Shown piece by piece: positions 1 through 9,913 of a stretch of DNA of 64,000 nt. Under the pieces are notes generated by a model, which was not told the DNA's origin, did no database searches, and was given only the letters and a program-made list of their open reading frames with translations. The stretch covers positions 124,001 through 188,000 of the forward strand of contig NZ_JAHXBN010000011.1 of assembly GCF_019924045.1 (NCBI RefSeq), read 5' to 3'. The DNA comes from Dyadobacter fermentans. GTDB lineage: Bacteria; Bacteroidota; Bacteroidia; Cytophagales; Spirosomataceae. The position numbers and the translations under genes were made by a program. Numbering within the stretch: the first letter of the stretch is position 1; each line of letters starts with the position of its first letter.

Positions 1-1453
1 TGCCAATGCACAGCGCAGCGTTTTCGATCAGACTGTAATCGCAGGTAGCGAATTCACCATCCCTTATTTTTACAGCTACACCAACCTGGCTGCAATGACG
101 ACCACGCCTACTTACCTGAAAAGCGCGATCAACTCGCTATTCGGCTCGGTTGACTTCGGATACAAAGGCCTGGCGTATCTGACCGTTTCGGGCCGTCAGG
201 ACTGGTTCTCGGTCTTGAATCCTAAGAGCAACCACATTTTCTACCCGTCGATCGGTGGTTCGGTGATCCTCTCGGAAGCCATTAACCTGCCTTCGGCAAT
301 CAGCTTTGCCAAATTGCGCGGTTCGTGGGCGCAAGTGGGTGGTGCTACGGTAAATGCATTCCAGATTTATCAGTACTACAATATGCAGCAAGGCGGCCAC
401 AATGGTCAGCCGGTACAAGGCCTTGCTTCTTCGCAGGTACCTAACCCTGATCTGAAGCCTTTGACATCAACTACCTACGAAGGTGGTTTGGAAGCTAAAT
501 TCCTGCACAACCGCCTCGGATTGGATGTTACTTTGTACAACAGAAAAACTACTGACGACATCGTTACCACCAATATCGCGTTGTCTTCGGGTTATACCTC
601 GGCATTGTTGAACGTCGGTGAGCTGAGCAACAAAGGGATTGAACTTTTGATCACAGGTACTCCGGTTCAGAAAACGAATTTCAGCTGGGATGTGAGCTAC
701 AATATGGCTTACAACAAAAGCAAAATCGAGCGTTTGGCCGACGGGATCAACCAGGTAGACATTGGCACCGGTGTAGGTGGTGGTATTATCCGTAACGCTA
801 TCAACAGACCTTACGGCACGGTATGGGGTTTCCGCAAAAAAACCGATGCATCAGGCAATATCGTGTACAACCCGTCGAGCGGTTACGCTGTGCGCGGCGA
901 CCTGGAAGAGATCGGACAAGGTACGCCTCCTCTGACAATGGGTATCACGAACAATTTCCGGTACAAAAACTTCTCTCTGAATGTATTGGTGGATGGTAAA
1001 TTCGGAAGCATCGTGTACTCAAACCTTTATCAGTATGCCTACCGCTTCGGTTTGCCGGTTGAAACACTGCCAGGACGTGAAACGGGCGTAACCGTACAGG
1101 GTGTAACAGCAGAAGGTGCCCCCTACACCAAAACCTGGGAGAAAAAGGAAGTGGACACTTACTACGACAACGACAAGAACTACACAGCGATGTTTATGTT
1201 CAACAACGACTTCATCAAGCTTCGTCAGGTCGTGCTGAGCTACAACATCCCGGTCAACAAGCTCGCGTTCCTGAAACTGCAATCGGCTTCCGTGTCATTC
1301 GTAGCGCGTAACCTGGCCATCCTTTTCAAAGACAAGAAACAACAGTACTTCGATCCGGAATCGAGCTACACCAGCACCAATGCACAGGGTCTGGAAGCAT
1401 TTGGTGTACCAAGAACCCGCAGTATGGGCGTGAACCTGATGGTGAAATTCTAA
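1..1453 (+). CDS. SusC-type TonB-dependent receptor, C-terminal part
   Basis: The reading frame is open from the window edge and ends in GVNLMVKF, the beta-strand ending with an aromatic residue that outer-membrane barrels use. The visible 483 or so residues are the C-terminal barrel of a SusC/RagA receptor, with the family-typical segments for NPDLKPLTSTTYEGGLEAKF and later VLSYNIPV and SVSFVARNLAIL. SusC proteins import oligosaccharides, peptides or other ligands through the outer membrane with energy from TonB and with a SusD lipoprotein as lid. The SusD partner starts 14 bases after the stop. The plug and N-terminal carboxypeptidase-like domain lie outside the window. The substrate cannot be read from this part; the downstream amidohydrolase and transporter suggest something other than starch. 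Confidence 0.93.
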   Translation, partial: ANAQRSVFDQTVIAGSEFTIPYFYSYTNLAAMTTTPTYLKSAINSLFGSVDFGYKGLAYLTVSGRQDWFSVLNPKSNHIFYPSIGGSVILSEAINLPSAISFAKLRGSWAQVGGATVNAFQIYQYYNMQQGGHNGQPVQGLASSQVPNPDLKPLTSTTYEGGLEAKFLHNRLGLDVTLYNRKTTDDIVTTNIALSSGYTSALLNVGELSNKGIELLITGTPVQKTNFSWDVSYNMAYNKSKIERLADGINQVDIGTGVGGGIIRNAINRPYGTVWGFRKKTDASGNIVYNPSSGYAVRGDLEEIGQGTPPLTMGITNNFRYKNFSLNVLVDGKFGSIVYSNLYQYAYRFGLPVETLPGRETGVTVQGVTAEGAPYTKTWEKKEVDTYYDNDKNYTAMFMFNNDFIKLRQVVLSYNIPVNKLAFLKLQSASVSFVARNLAILFKDKKQQYFDPESSYTSTNAQGLEAFGVPRTRSMGVNLMVKF

Positions 1454-1467
1454 ACTTGAACTGTACG

Positions 1468-3030
1468 ATGAAAAGCTTATTTCAAAAACTCATATATGCG
1501 GCCCCATTGGCCATGATGATTACTTCCTGCGATAAAGGGTTCGAGGAAATGAACGTCGACCCCAATAAATATTCAAAGGTGGTTCCCGAATTTATGTTCA
1601 CCCGGGCGCAGCTCGACGGCGTGTCCACGAACTTCACCGGCGCCGCTTACCTGACGATCGGCCAATCTATGCAGCATTTTGCCACCTACAAAGAGGTGCC
1701 GGCCGCGGGTGACAAGTACTTCAATTTCACCTATTCGCAAGGAAGCTGGAATGCCTATGCCGGCACCGCACAAGGCCAGGGCTCGGTCATTTCAATCAAC
1801 CAGGTTATCGACGCGGTGAAAAATGACCCTTTGGCTGTGAACAAGCTGTCGGCAGCCAGGATATGGAGGGCGTATATTTTCCATCGCCTCACTGATGTCT
1901 ACGGCGACATTCCTTATTTCGATGCAGGCAAGGCATTATCCGACAAAAACTACGGCCCCAAATACGATACCCAGCAAGCGATTTACGCAGACATGCTGAA
2001 AGAGCTGGACGAGTCTATCGCGGCCTTCGACGCAAGCAAGCCCAACTTTGCGAGCGCCGACCTGATGTACGGAGGTAAAATCGACCAATGGAAAAAATTC
2101 GCGTACTCGCTCATGCTTCGCCTGGGCATGCGCTTGACGGAGGTCGACAATGCCATGGCTAAAACCTGGGTACAAAAAGCCATCGCAGGCGGTGTGATCC
2201 TGGAAGATAATGATCGCGCGATTATCGGCTACGTGGATGGCTCGCAAACTTTGAGCCGCAACTTCATCGCTAACGGATTGATGAACACAGATTATACCAC
2301 TCCGGGCGGCGACAACGTGGAAGGCGGAAAATTTGCCAAAACATTTATCGACTATTTGAAAACAACCAAAGATCCACGTCTGAATGTAGTCTCGATCGTG
2401 TGGCGGGAAATAGCCAAGGACACGTATGTAGCCGATACTTCAACCGTTTTGCAACAGGGAATGCCTAATGCGGCTTTCAACAGCCGTCCTGCGGAATTCA
2501 ACACGTTCTCCGAACCTAATCCGGCTACCATTTTGCGCTACGCATCCCCATTGATCGTGTTTGGAAATGCAGAAACCAACCTGTTGCTGGCTGAGGCAGC
2601 TGTGCGTGGATGGTACACTGGCAACACGGCAAAAGCTACTTATGAAGCTGCTGTAAAGGCCGGGCTTCGTCAATGGGCACTTTTCGGTGCAGCAGGTATG
2701 ATCTCCGATGCTAAAATCAATGCTTATGTCGCCAACAACCCATACAACGCAAGCGGCACGGTAGCACAGCAAATCGAGCAGATCTCGACGCAAAAATGGG
2801 TGGCGCTCTTCCTGGAAGACGAATACGAAATCTTCTCGAACTGGCGCCGCACCGGCTATCCCAAGCTGACGCCCACCAATTATCCCGGGAACATTACAGG
2901 CGGCAAAATACCAACCCGTTTCGTAATCCCTGACTCCGAAGAGCAGTATAACAATGTGAATTTCCTCGAAGCGCGTTCTCGCCAGGGCGGTACCAACACA
3001 TTTTCGAGTGTAGTTTGGTGGGATAAATAA
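1468..3030 (+). CDS. SusD/RagB-family substrate-binding lipoprotein
   Basis: This 520-residue protein is the surface lipoprotein partner of the SusC receptor just upstream. ATG at 1468 is preferred over an in-frame TTG at 1456 because it gives a clean signal peptide (MKSLFQKLIYAAPLAMM) with lipobox ITSC, Cys21. The segment NVDPNKYSKVVPEFMFT just after it is typical of the SusD-like_2 group (PF12771), and the C-terminal LFLEDEYEIFSNWRRTGYPKL is the usual SusD helix near the end. SusD proteins bind the ligand and close over SusC. It is followed by a strong terminator, so susC-susD form the end of their transcript. The ligand is unknown. Confidence 0.92.
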   Translation: MKSLFQKLIYAAPLAMMITSCDKGFEEMNVDPNKYSKVVPEFMFTRAQLDGVSTNFTGAAYLTIGQSMQHFATYKEVPAAGDKYFNFTYSQGSWNAYAGTAQGQGSVISINQVIDAVKNDPLAVNKLSAARIWRAYIFHRLTDVYGDIPYFDAGKALSDKNYGPKYDTQQAIYADMLKELDESIAAFDASKPNFASADLMYGGKIDQWKKFAYSLMLRLGMRLTEVDNAMAKTWVQKAIAGGVILEDNDRAIIGYVDGSQTLSRNFIANGLMNTDYTTPGGDNVEGGKFAKTFIDYLKTTKDPRLNVVSIVWREIAKDTYVADTSTVLQQGMPNAAFNSRPAEFNTFSEPNPATILRYASPLIVFGNAETNLLLAEAAVRGWYTGNTAKATYEAAVKAGLRQWALFGAAGMISDAKINAYVANNPYNASGTVAQQIEQISTQKWVALFLEDEYEIFSNWRRTGYPKLTPTNYPGNITGGKIPTRFVIPDSEEQYNNVNFLEARSRQGGTNTFSSVVWWDK

Positions 3031-3068
3031 GCGGAGCATATGCACTGCCTGTTTATAAAATAAATGAC

Positions 3069-3112
3069 CGATACGGATTGCCGACCAAAATCGGCAGTCC
3101 GTATCGCTTTTT
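3069..3112 (+). terminator. Intrinsic terminator after susD
   Basis: A 16-base left arm at 3069-3084 pairs with 3091-3106 with a single G-U pair, loop CCAAAA, followed by CTTTTTAA. It ends the SusCD transcript and separates it from the amidohydrolase gene. Confidence 0.88.
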
Positions 3113-3199
3113 AAGCCTGAAATTTTTCGATCCGTGAATGAGGTAATACAATGCGTTTTTTTGTCTTAACCATAATAGTTCTTTCCTAAACCAAAACCC

Positions 3200-4474
3200 A
3201 TGATCAAAAAAGTATTCATTGCCGCCGCCCTCTTCTGTTCTGCTGGTTTTGCCGCCCAGGCTCAGAAGTATTCGATCGTCATCAAAGGCGGTCATGTGAT
3301 TGACCCCAAAAACAATATCAACAGCATCATGGACGTCGCGCTGAAAGGCGACACGGTAATGCTCGTTGCCAAAAACATCGACGCCAAGGAAGGTGTGCAG
3401 GTGGTGAATGCGAAAGGCCTTTTCGTGACGCCGGGCCTGATCGACATGCATTCGCACAATTTCTTCGGCACCAAAATGGACCAGACTTACAGCAACGGTC
3501 CTAACGCCCTCCCACCCGACGGCTTCACATTCCGCACCGGTGTTACTACCGTTGTGGATGCAGGGTGTGCCGGCTGGAAGTCCTTCCCTGATTTCAAGAA
3601 ACAGACCATCGACGCTTCCCGCACCCGCGTGCTCTCGTTCCTGAACATCGTAGGCGAAGGTATGCGCGGCGGCACGTACGAGCAGAATGTCGAGGACATG
3701 GATGCTGCCGCTACCGCCAAAGTCGCGAAAGAATATCCCGAATATATTGTGGGGATCAAACTCGCCCACTTCAATGGTTACAACTGGACGCCTACCGACC
3801 GCGCCGTGGAAGCCGGCAAGCTGGCCAATATCCCGGTCATGATCGATTTCGGCGGCAGCCAGCCGGTATTGCCCATTGAAGAGCTTTTCATGAAACACCT
3901 CCGCCCGGGCGACATTTTCACGCACTGCTTCGGCCAGCTGGCCAGCCGCGAACCGATCGTGGACGTAAAAGCGGGTAAAGTGAAGCCATTCGTGTATGAA
4001 GCACGCAAGAAAGGCATTATTTTCGACGTGGGTTACGGCGGTATCAGCTTCGCATTCTCACAGGCGATCCCGGCCATCAAAACCGGCTTTTACCCCAATA
4101 CCATCAGTACCGATATCCACACCGGCAGCATGAACAATGCGATGAAGGATATGCTCAATGTCATGTCCAAATTCCTCGCCATGGGCATGGACCTTCCGGC
4201 CGTGATCAAAGCCAGCACCTGGGCTCCCGCACAAGCCATTCACCGCGAAGAGCTGGGTAACCTTTCCGCAGGCTCGCGTGCGGACGTATCCGTGCTCCGT
4301 GTGCTCGACGGCAAGTTCCAGATGAACGACACCGGTACATTCGGTTTCTTCGACTATACCGGCGCGAAAGTGCAGGGTAAGCAGAAACTCGAAGCGGAGG
4401 TAACCATCCGCGCAGGCAAAGTGGTTTACGACCTCAACGGTCTGACGAACCCGATCGTCGTTTCAAGAAGATAA
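3200..4474 (+). CDS. Secreted amidohydrolase (dihydroorotase-like metallohydrolase)
   Basis: A 424-residue amidohydrolase-superfamily enzyme with an N-terminal signal peptide cut near AAQAQ, so it probably acts in the periplasm. The metal motif is GLIDMHSH (His84, His86), followed by a probable carboxylated Lys in GIKLAHFNG, a His in FTHCFG and an Asp in STDIHTG. The C-terminal SAGSRADVSVLRV is the usual beta-sandwich return strand of this superfamily. It belongs to the amidohydrolase/deacetylase group (COG3964), whose members hydrolyse cyclic amides or N-acyl amino acids; the true substrate is not known. It is followed, 104 bases later, by the RraA-like gene and then a BASS transporter, and preceded by SusCD, suggesting one catabolic locus. 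Confidence 0.85.
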   Translation: MIKKVFIAAALFCSAGFAAQAQKYSIVIKGGHVIDPKNNINSIMDVALKGDTVMLVAKNIDAKEGVQVVNAKGLFVTPGLIDMHSHNFFGTKMDQTYSNGPNALPPDGFTFRTGVTTVVDAGCAGWKSFPDFKKQTIDASRTRVLSFLNIVGEGMRGGTYEQNVEDMDAAATAKVAKEYPEYIVGIKLAHFNGYNWTPTDRAVEAGKLANIPVMIDFGGSQPVLPIEELFMKHLRPGDIFTHCFGQLASREPIVDVKAGKVKPFVYEARKKGIIFDVGYGGISFAFSQAIPAIKTGFYPNTISTDIHTGSMNNAMKDMLNVMSKFLAMGMDLPAVIKASTWAPAQAIHREELGNLSAGSRADVSVLRVLDGKFQMNDTGTFGFFDYTGAKVQGKQKLEAEVTIRAGKVVYDLNGLTNPIVVSRR

Positions 4475-4482
4475 CAATCTCA

Positions 4483-4532
4483 TATGGAAGTTCCTTGCGG
4501 CCGCATCCGAAAGGGCTTCCATTTATATTTTG
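4483..4532 (+). terminator. Imperfect hairpin between amidohydrolase and RraA-like genes
   Basis: ATGGAAG at 4483 pairs with CTTCCAT near 4520, with a mismatched inner stem and a following T-rich run (TTATATTTT). It could be a weak terminator or attenuator that lowers expression of the downstream genes. The pairing is imperfect, so confidence is low. Confidence 0.4.
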
Positions 4533-4578
4533 CCTAATTTTACCTACTCAATATCCCTGCCGTACACTTTCTTGTCTT

Positions 4579-5511
4579 ATGAAACTACCGATTCTCTCTT
4601 TAACGACCATCCTGACCCTAACCTTCGGATCCCTGCAAACCGCCAAGGCGCAGACCATGCCGAAAGAAGAGCTGATTTTCCTGACCTCCGAATGGAAAGG
4701 TGAGCGCTTCGCCGACGGCCGCCCGAAAATCTCCGACGACCTCGTCCGCCGCGCAAAGGACATCAATATCGAAGAAGCGTGGGTAGTACTCAAAAACGAA
4801 GGCTACAACTGCCAGTTTGAAGGCAACTGGAAAATCGTACACCCCGACGTGGTGATTGCCGGGCGCGCATTGACGGCGCAGTTCATGCCATCACGCCCGG
4901 ATATCGAGAAGAATATCAAAGACCGCGGTGCTAAGCAGGGCCGAATTGGCAACACCAACTCCTGGCCGATCGACATGCTCGGCAAGGGCGACGTCTATGT
5001 AGCCGACGGCATGGGCAAAATCGTGGAAGGAACGCTGATCGGCGATAACCTTGCCAACTCTATTTATGCCAAAACAGGCAATGGTGTAGTGTTCGACGCC
5101 TCCGTGCGCGACCTCGACGGCCTTTCTAAAATCCCCGGTTTCAATGCATTCGTCCGCGATTTTGATCCTTCCTACTTGAAAGACGCGGTAGTAACCGGCA
5201 TCAACACCCCTATCCGCATCGGCCGCGCTGTGGTGCTTCCGGGCGACTTGGTTTTAGGTAAAAAAGAAGGGGTGATCTTTATCCCCTCGCATATGGTCGA
5301 GAAAGTGGTGCAAACGGCCGAATTCATTGCATTGCGTGACAAATTCGGCATTCAGATGCTGAAAGAAGGCAAATATACCCCGGGCCAGATCGACAGCCAA
5401 TGGACCGACGCCCTGAAAACAGACTTCCTGAAATGGCTCGACAAAAACCCGAACGAAATCCCTATGAAACGTTCGGAGCTAGACGAATACATGAAAAAAA
5501 GAACCTGGTAA
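4579..5511 (+). CDS. RraA-like protein (HMG/CHA aldolase fold) with signal peptide
   Basis: A 310-residue RraA-family protein. ATG at 4579 gives a signal peptide ending in AKAQ, residues 22-25; in-frame codons upstream have no better start and run into the intergenic hairpin. The family core is plain: GDNLANSIYAKTGNGVVFDAS followed by VRDLDGL, which carries the Arg-Asp pair that binds the pyruvoyl substrate and Mg in 4-hydroxy-4-methyl-2-oxoglutarate aldolases. Relatives also include oxaloacetate decarboxylases and the RNase E regulator RraA. Most family members are cytoplasmic, so a signal peptide is unusual. A C-terminal extension ends in ELDEYMKKRTW. It lies between a secreted amidohydrolase and a BASS transporter, so a carboxylate-cleaving role is plausible. 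Confidence 0.83.
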   Translation: MKLPILSLTTILTLTFGSLQTAKAQTMPKEELIFLTSEWKGERFADGRPKISDDLVRRAKDINIEEAWVVLKNEGYNCQFEGNWKIVHPDVVIAGRALTAQFMPSRPDIEKNIKDRGAKQGRIGNTNSWPIDMLGKGDVYVADGMGKIVEGTLIGDNLANSIYAKTGNGVVFDASVRDLDGLSKIPGFNAFVRDFDPSYLKDAVVTGINTPIRIGRAVVLPGDLVLGKKEGVIFIPSHMVEKVVQTAEFIALRDKFGIQMLKEGKYTPGQIDSQWTDALKTDFLKWLDKNPNEIPMKRSELDEYMKKRTW

Positions 5512-5607
5512 GCGAGTAATCCCGCCGGGTTTTCAGCATTTCCTGTTTGGTGAAACAGACAGGAATTTTCTTTCGCTTTTTCAAAATTGCATTTTAAATA
5601 CATTTAT

Positions 5608-6714
5608 ATGAATATTTACAAGCTCATGTCCGTCGTCGCCGCGGTTTGCCTGCTGATAGCGCTTTACCTCGCATTCACGGGAAGCCTCCCCTCGGCCGGC
5701 CCCTTCTTTATTGCTTTCTTCCTGTCGCTAGCCATCAGTTTCAGAGGATATGAAAAATTAAAAGGCTTCACCTACACCACCGTGATTTTCGCGGCGGTAA
5801 CCACAGCATTATACTATCCGCAGCATTTCCTCACAGTGGGTGACTTTAAACTTTCAACTTTGATCACTCCGCTCATCCAGATCATCATGTTCGGGATGGG
5901 TACTTCCATGAGTTTCGGTGATTTTGTGGGTGTGGTTAAAATGCCCAAAGGCGTGCTCATCGGCGTGGTGAGCCACTTTATCATCATGCCGACCATCGGC
6001 TATACCCTCGCCAACATCAGCGGTTTTCCACCAGAAATCGCGGCGGGTATCATCCTCATCGGCTGCTCACCGAACGGTATGGCTTCCAATGTAATCTCCT
6101 ACCTGGCGAAAGCAAACCTGGCATTGTCGATTACCATCACCGCCATTTCCACCATGCTCGCACCGATCGTAACGCCGGTGCTTATGAGCATGCTCGCGGG
6201 CGCATTCGTGAAAATCGACACGTTGCATATGATGTGGGACATTATCAAAATGGTGATTATTCCAATCGGCGCCGGTTTGATCTTCAATAAGCTGTTCAGC
6301 GGAAAAGTAAAATGGCTCGACGCGGCAATGCCGCTGGTATCGATGGGGGGCATCGCATTCATCATCGTGATCATCACCGCAGCAGGCCGCGACAGCCTGT
6401 TGTCGATCGGGCCGGCATTGCTCCTCCTCGTACTGATCCACAACCTATCCGGTTACACACTCGGTTACTGGTCGGGGCGTCTGTTCCGCATGAGCGAACG
6501 CGACTGCCGCACGATAGCCATTGAAGTTGGAATGCAAAATGGTGGTCTGGCATCCGGCATCGCCAAGGAAATGGGTAAAATGGCCACCGTGGGCCTCGCA
6601 CCGGCGATTTTCGGACCATTGATGAACATCACGGGCTCCATCCTCGCCTCCTGGTGGCAAGGCAAGCCCACTGGTGACGAAGATACTTATGTGGAAACGG
6701 GCAGAGCCCATTAA
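5608..6714 (+). CDS. Bile acid:sodium symporter (BASS) family transporter
   Basis: A 368-residue membrane protein with about nine or ten hydrophobic segments. The family signatures are present: FGMGTSMSFGDF, LIGCSPNGMASNVISYLAKANLALSI split over two helices, and EVGMQNGGLASGIA near the C-terminus, which form the crossing helices and sodium sites in BASS/ASBT proteins. The ATG at 5608 was chosen over a TTG at 5587 because it begins directly with the first membrane segment. BASS proteins import organic anions (bile acids, pyruvate, pantoate and others) with sodium. It is the last gene of the amidohydrolase, RraA-like, BASS run and is followed by a strong terminator, so it probably imports a product or the substrate of that pathway. 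Confidence 0.9.
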   Translation: MNIYKLMSVVAAVCLLIALYLAFTGSLPSAGPFFIAFFLSLAISFRGYEKLKGFTYTTVIFAAVTTALYYPQHFLTVGDFKLSTLITPLIQIIMFGMGTSMSFGDFVGVVKMPKGVLIGVVSHFIIMPTIGYTLANISGFPPEIAAGIILIGCSPNGMASNVISYLAKANLALSITITAISTMLAPIVTPVLMSMLAGAFVKIDTLHMMWDIIKMVIIPIGAGLIFNKLFSGKVKWLDAAMPLVSMGGIAFIIVIITAAGRDSLLSIGPALLLLVLIHNLSGYTLGYWSGRLFRMSERDCRTIAIEVGMQNGGLASGIAKEMGKMATVGLAPAIFGPLMNITGSILASWWQGKPTGDEDTYVETGRAH

Positions 6715-6720
6715 AATGAA

Positions 6721-6753
6721 CGAGGCGCAGTTATTAGCTGCGCCTCGTTTTTA
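6721..6753 (+). terminator. Intrinsic terminator after the BASS transporter
   Basis: A perfect 10-base stem CGAGGCGCAG / CTGCGCCTCG with loop TTATTAG is followed by TTTTT. It starts six bases after the stop codon. Confidence 0.93.
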
Positions 6754-6850
6754 TATTGTCAGGTGTTGTCGAGTATTGTCAGACTTTGTCAGGTGTGGTC
6801 AAGTATTGTCATGTATTGTCATGTTTTGTCAGGTATTTTCAGTTTTGTCG
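6751..6850 (+). repeat. Degenerate array of ten 10-base repeats (consensus AGGTATTGTC)
   Basis: Ten consecutive units keep an exact 10-base register from 6751 to 6850: TTATATTGTC, AGGTGTTGTC, GAGTATTGTC, AGACTTTGTC, AGGTGTGGTC, AAGTATTGTC, ATGTATTGTC, ATGTTTTGTC, AGGTATTTTC and AGTTTTGTCG. The TTGTC core is the most conserved part. The array starts in the T-run of the BASS terminator and faces a second array of complementary sense at 6881. There is no open frame with recognisable protein sequence. Confidence 0.85.
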
Positions 6851-6880
6851 GAAAATTCTTTTAACTAATCCTGCCCCCCC

Positions 6881-6927
6881 TTGACCATTCCTGACTACTC
6901 TTGACTATTCCTGACTCGCGCCTCTTG
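6881..6927 (-). repeat. Second decamer array in the opposite sense (consensus GAATAGTCAR on minus strand)
   Basis: Units TTGACCATTC, CTGACTACTC, TTGACTATTC and CTGACTCGCG plus a fifth CTTGAC core run in 10-base register. The reverse complement reads GTCAGGAATA, which matches 8 of 10 bases of the first array rotated as GTCAGGTATT. The two arrays therefore form an inverted pair about 30 bases apart. Confidence 0.75.
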
Positions 6928-6960
6928 ACTTCCTCCCCTTCCTCCTTCGTCCTTCCTCCC
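6928..6960 (+). repeat. Polypyrimidine tract next to the decamer arrays
   Basis: From 6928 to 6960 the plus strand is almost only C and T, with one G, in short CTTCCTCC-like repeats. It sits between the second decamer array and the end of the GNAT gene. Such tracts can form triplex DNA, but no function is implied by the sequence alone. Confidence 0.6.
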
Positions 6961-6967
6961 AAAAATA

Positions 6968-7471
6968 TCAATCCTCTTCCAACAAAAGCTGCATATAAAC
7001 CAAATCCAGCCACTGGTCGAATTTATAAGCTACTTCTTTGAGGTAACCCTTCTCCACAAACCCATATTTCTTGTGAAATTCAATACTCGCGCGGTTCGAC
7101 GCATCAATGCAGCCGATCATTGTATGCAGGCCTGATTCCTTGGCGCGCTGGATAAGGCTACCAAGCAATTTACCACCCACACCCATCCCACGCGACTTTT
7201 CGTCGAGGTAAATGGAATGCTCCACACTGAATTTGTATCCGATTTTCGGACGGAAAATATTGTAGGACCCATAACCGATCACTTCGCCTTCCAACTCTGC
7301 CACAATCACCGGCATACCGTCATAGAACATCTGTTCAAACCAGGCCTTTTGTTGCTCTAAGGTCCGGGCTTCGTAATCATAAATAGCCGTGGTGTTCAGA
7401 ATAGCGTGGTTGATTATTTCCAACAGCGAAGGCAGATCCTTAGGAGCAGCACTTCTGATGATCAAATCCAT
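6968..7471 (-). CDS. GNAT acetyltransferase (phosphinothricin acetyltransferase-like)
   Basis: A 167-residue GNAT-family N-acetyltransferase. The start is ATG at 7471; a TTG one codon earlier is less likely. The N-terminus IRSAAPKDLPSLLEIINHAI, the strand VIAELEGEVIGYGSYNIFRP, and the acetyl-CoA loop SRGMGVGGKLL (pattern RGxGxG) are diagnostic, followed by IGCIDASNRASIEFHKKYGFVEKG. This layout is that of the PAT/Bar/YncA group, which acetylate phosphinothricin, methionine sulfone or related amino acids. The real substrate is not known. It is a single-gene unit, convergent with the BASS gene and divergent from the thiamin operon, with its own -7 box. Confidence 0.88.
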   Translation of the reverse strand: MDLIIRSAAPKDLPSLLEIINHAILNTTAIYDYEARTLEQQKAWFEQMFYDGMPVIVAELEGEVIGYGSYNIFRPKIGYKFSVEHSIYLDEKSRGMGVGGKLLGSLIQRAKESGLHTMIGCIDASNRASIEFHKKYGFVEKGYLKEVAYKFDQWLDLVYMQLLLEED

Positions 7472-7511
7472 CAAAATAAAGCAGGTCGTTATACAGGTTT
7501 AATATTGAAGC

Positions 7512-7519
7512 CAAAAATA
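7512..7519 (-). promoter_or_regulatory. -7 promoter box for the GNAT gene
   Basis: On the minus strand TATTTTTG matches TAnnTTTG exactly and lies about 40 bases before the start codon. The -33 region is only T-rich, so this is a moderate call. Confidence 0.5.
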
Positions 7520-7582
7520 CCTTATTATTTTAAAAAATTTCACGCCTAATCCCCAATCCGCATTACGTTTTTTTCTAATTCT

Positions 7583-7612
7583 TTTGAAAATCCTGAATTT
7601 CGAATAGCTTTG
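7583..7612 (+). promoter_or_regulatory. Bacteroidota-type promoter of the thiamin operon
   Basis: TTTG at 7583-7586, an 18-base spacer, and TAGCTTTG at 7605-7612 match the Bacteroidota consensus TTTG - N19 - TAnnTTTG. The expected transcription start, about 7 bases downstream, falls at the 5' edge of the TPP riboswitch, which supports both calls. Confidence 0.85.
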
Positions 7613-7615
7613 CCT

Positions 7616-7704
7616 CAACTTTAGGGGTGTCCCGACATGCGGACTGAGATCATACCCTTTGAACCTGATGCAGCTAGTACTGCCGAAGGGAAAAGCAGGA
7701 GTTA
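7616..7704 (+). promoter_or_regulatory. TPP (THI-box) riboswitch
   Basis: The conserved THI-box blocks are all present in order: AGGGGTG at 7623, CTGAGAT at 7644, ACCCTTTGAACCTGAT around 7653-7669, and CTGCCGAAGGGAA near 7680-7692. The CTGAGA segment binds the pyrimidine ring of thiamin pyrophosphate and the second arm binds the pyrophosphate. It precedes thiS-thiC-thiE-thiG-thiH-thiF. The 77 bases between aptamer and thiS hold only a weak TAGG/CCTA stem followed by a T-run near 7753-7760, so whether control acts on termination or on translation cannot be settled by eye. Confidence 0.95.
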
Positions 7705-7774
7705 CCGTGCACGTAGCTCCGTCTATTCTTTTCTTCATAGGTCCATTCCTAAGGTTTTTTGTATTTAAAACTGA

Positions 7775-9912
<2,138 letters not shown>

Positions 9913-9913
<1 letters not shown>

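Noticed and set aside
3053..3925. Open frame (290 codons) on the minus strand over the start of the amidohydrolase gene
   Set aside because: It runs through the susD terminator and has no family motif; the plus-strand enzyme has a signal peptide and metal site.
6751..6927. Decamer arrays considered as a CRISPR array
   Set aside because: Units are only 10 bases with no spacers, and no cas gene is present.
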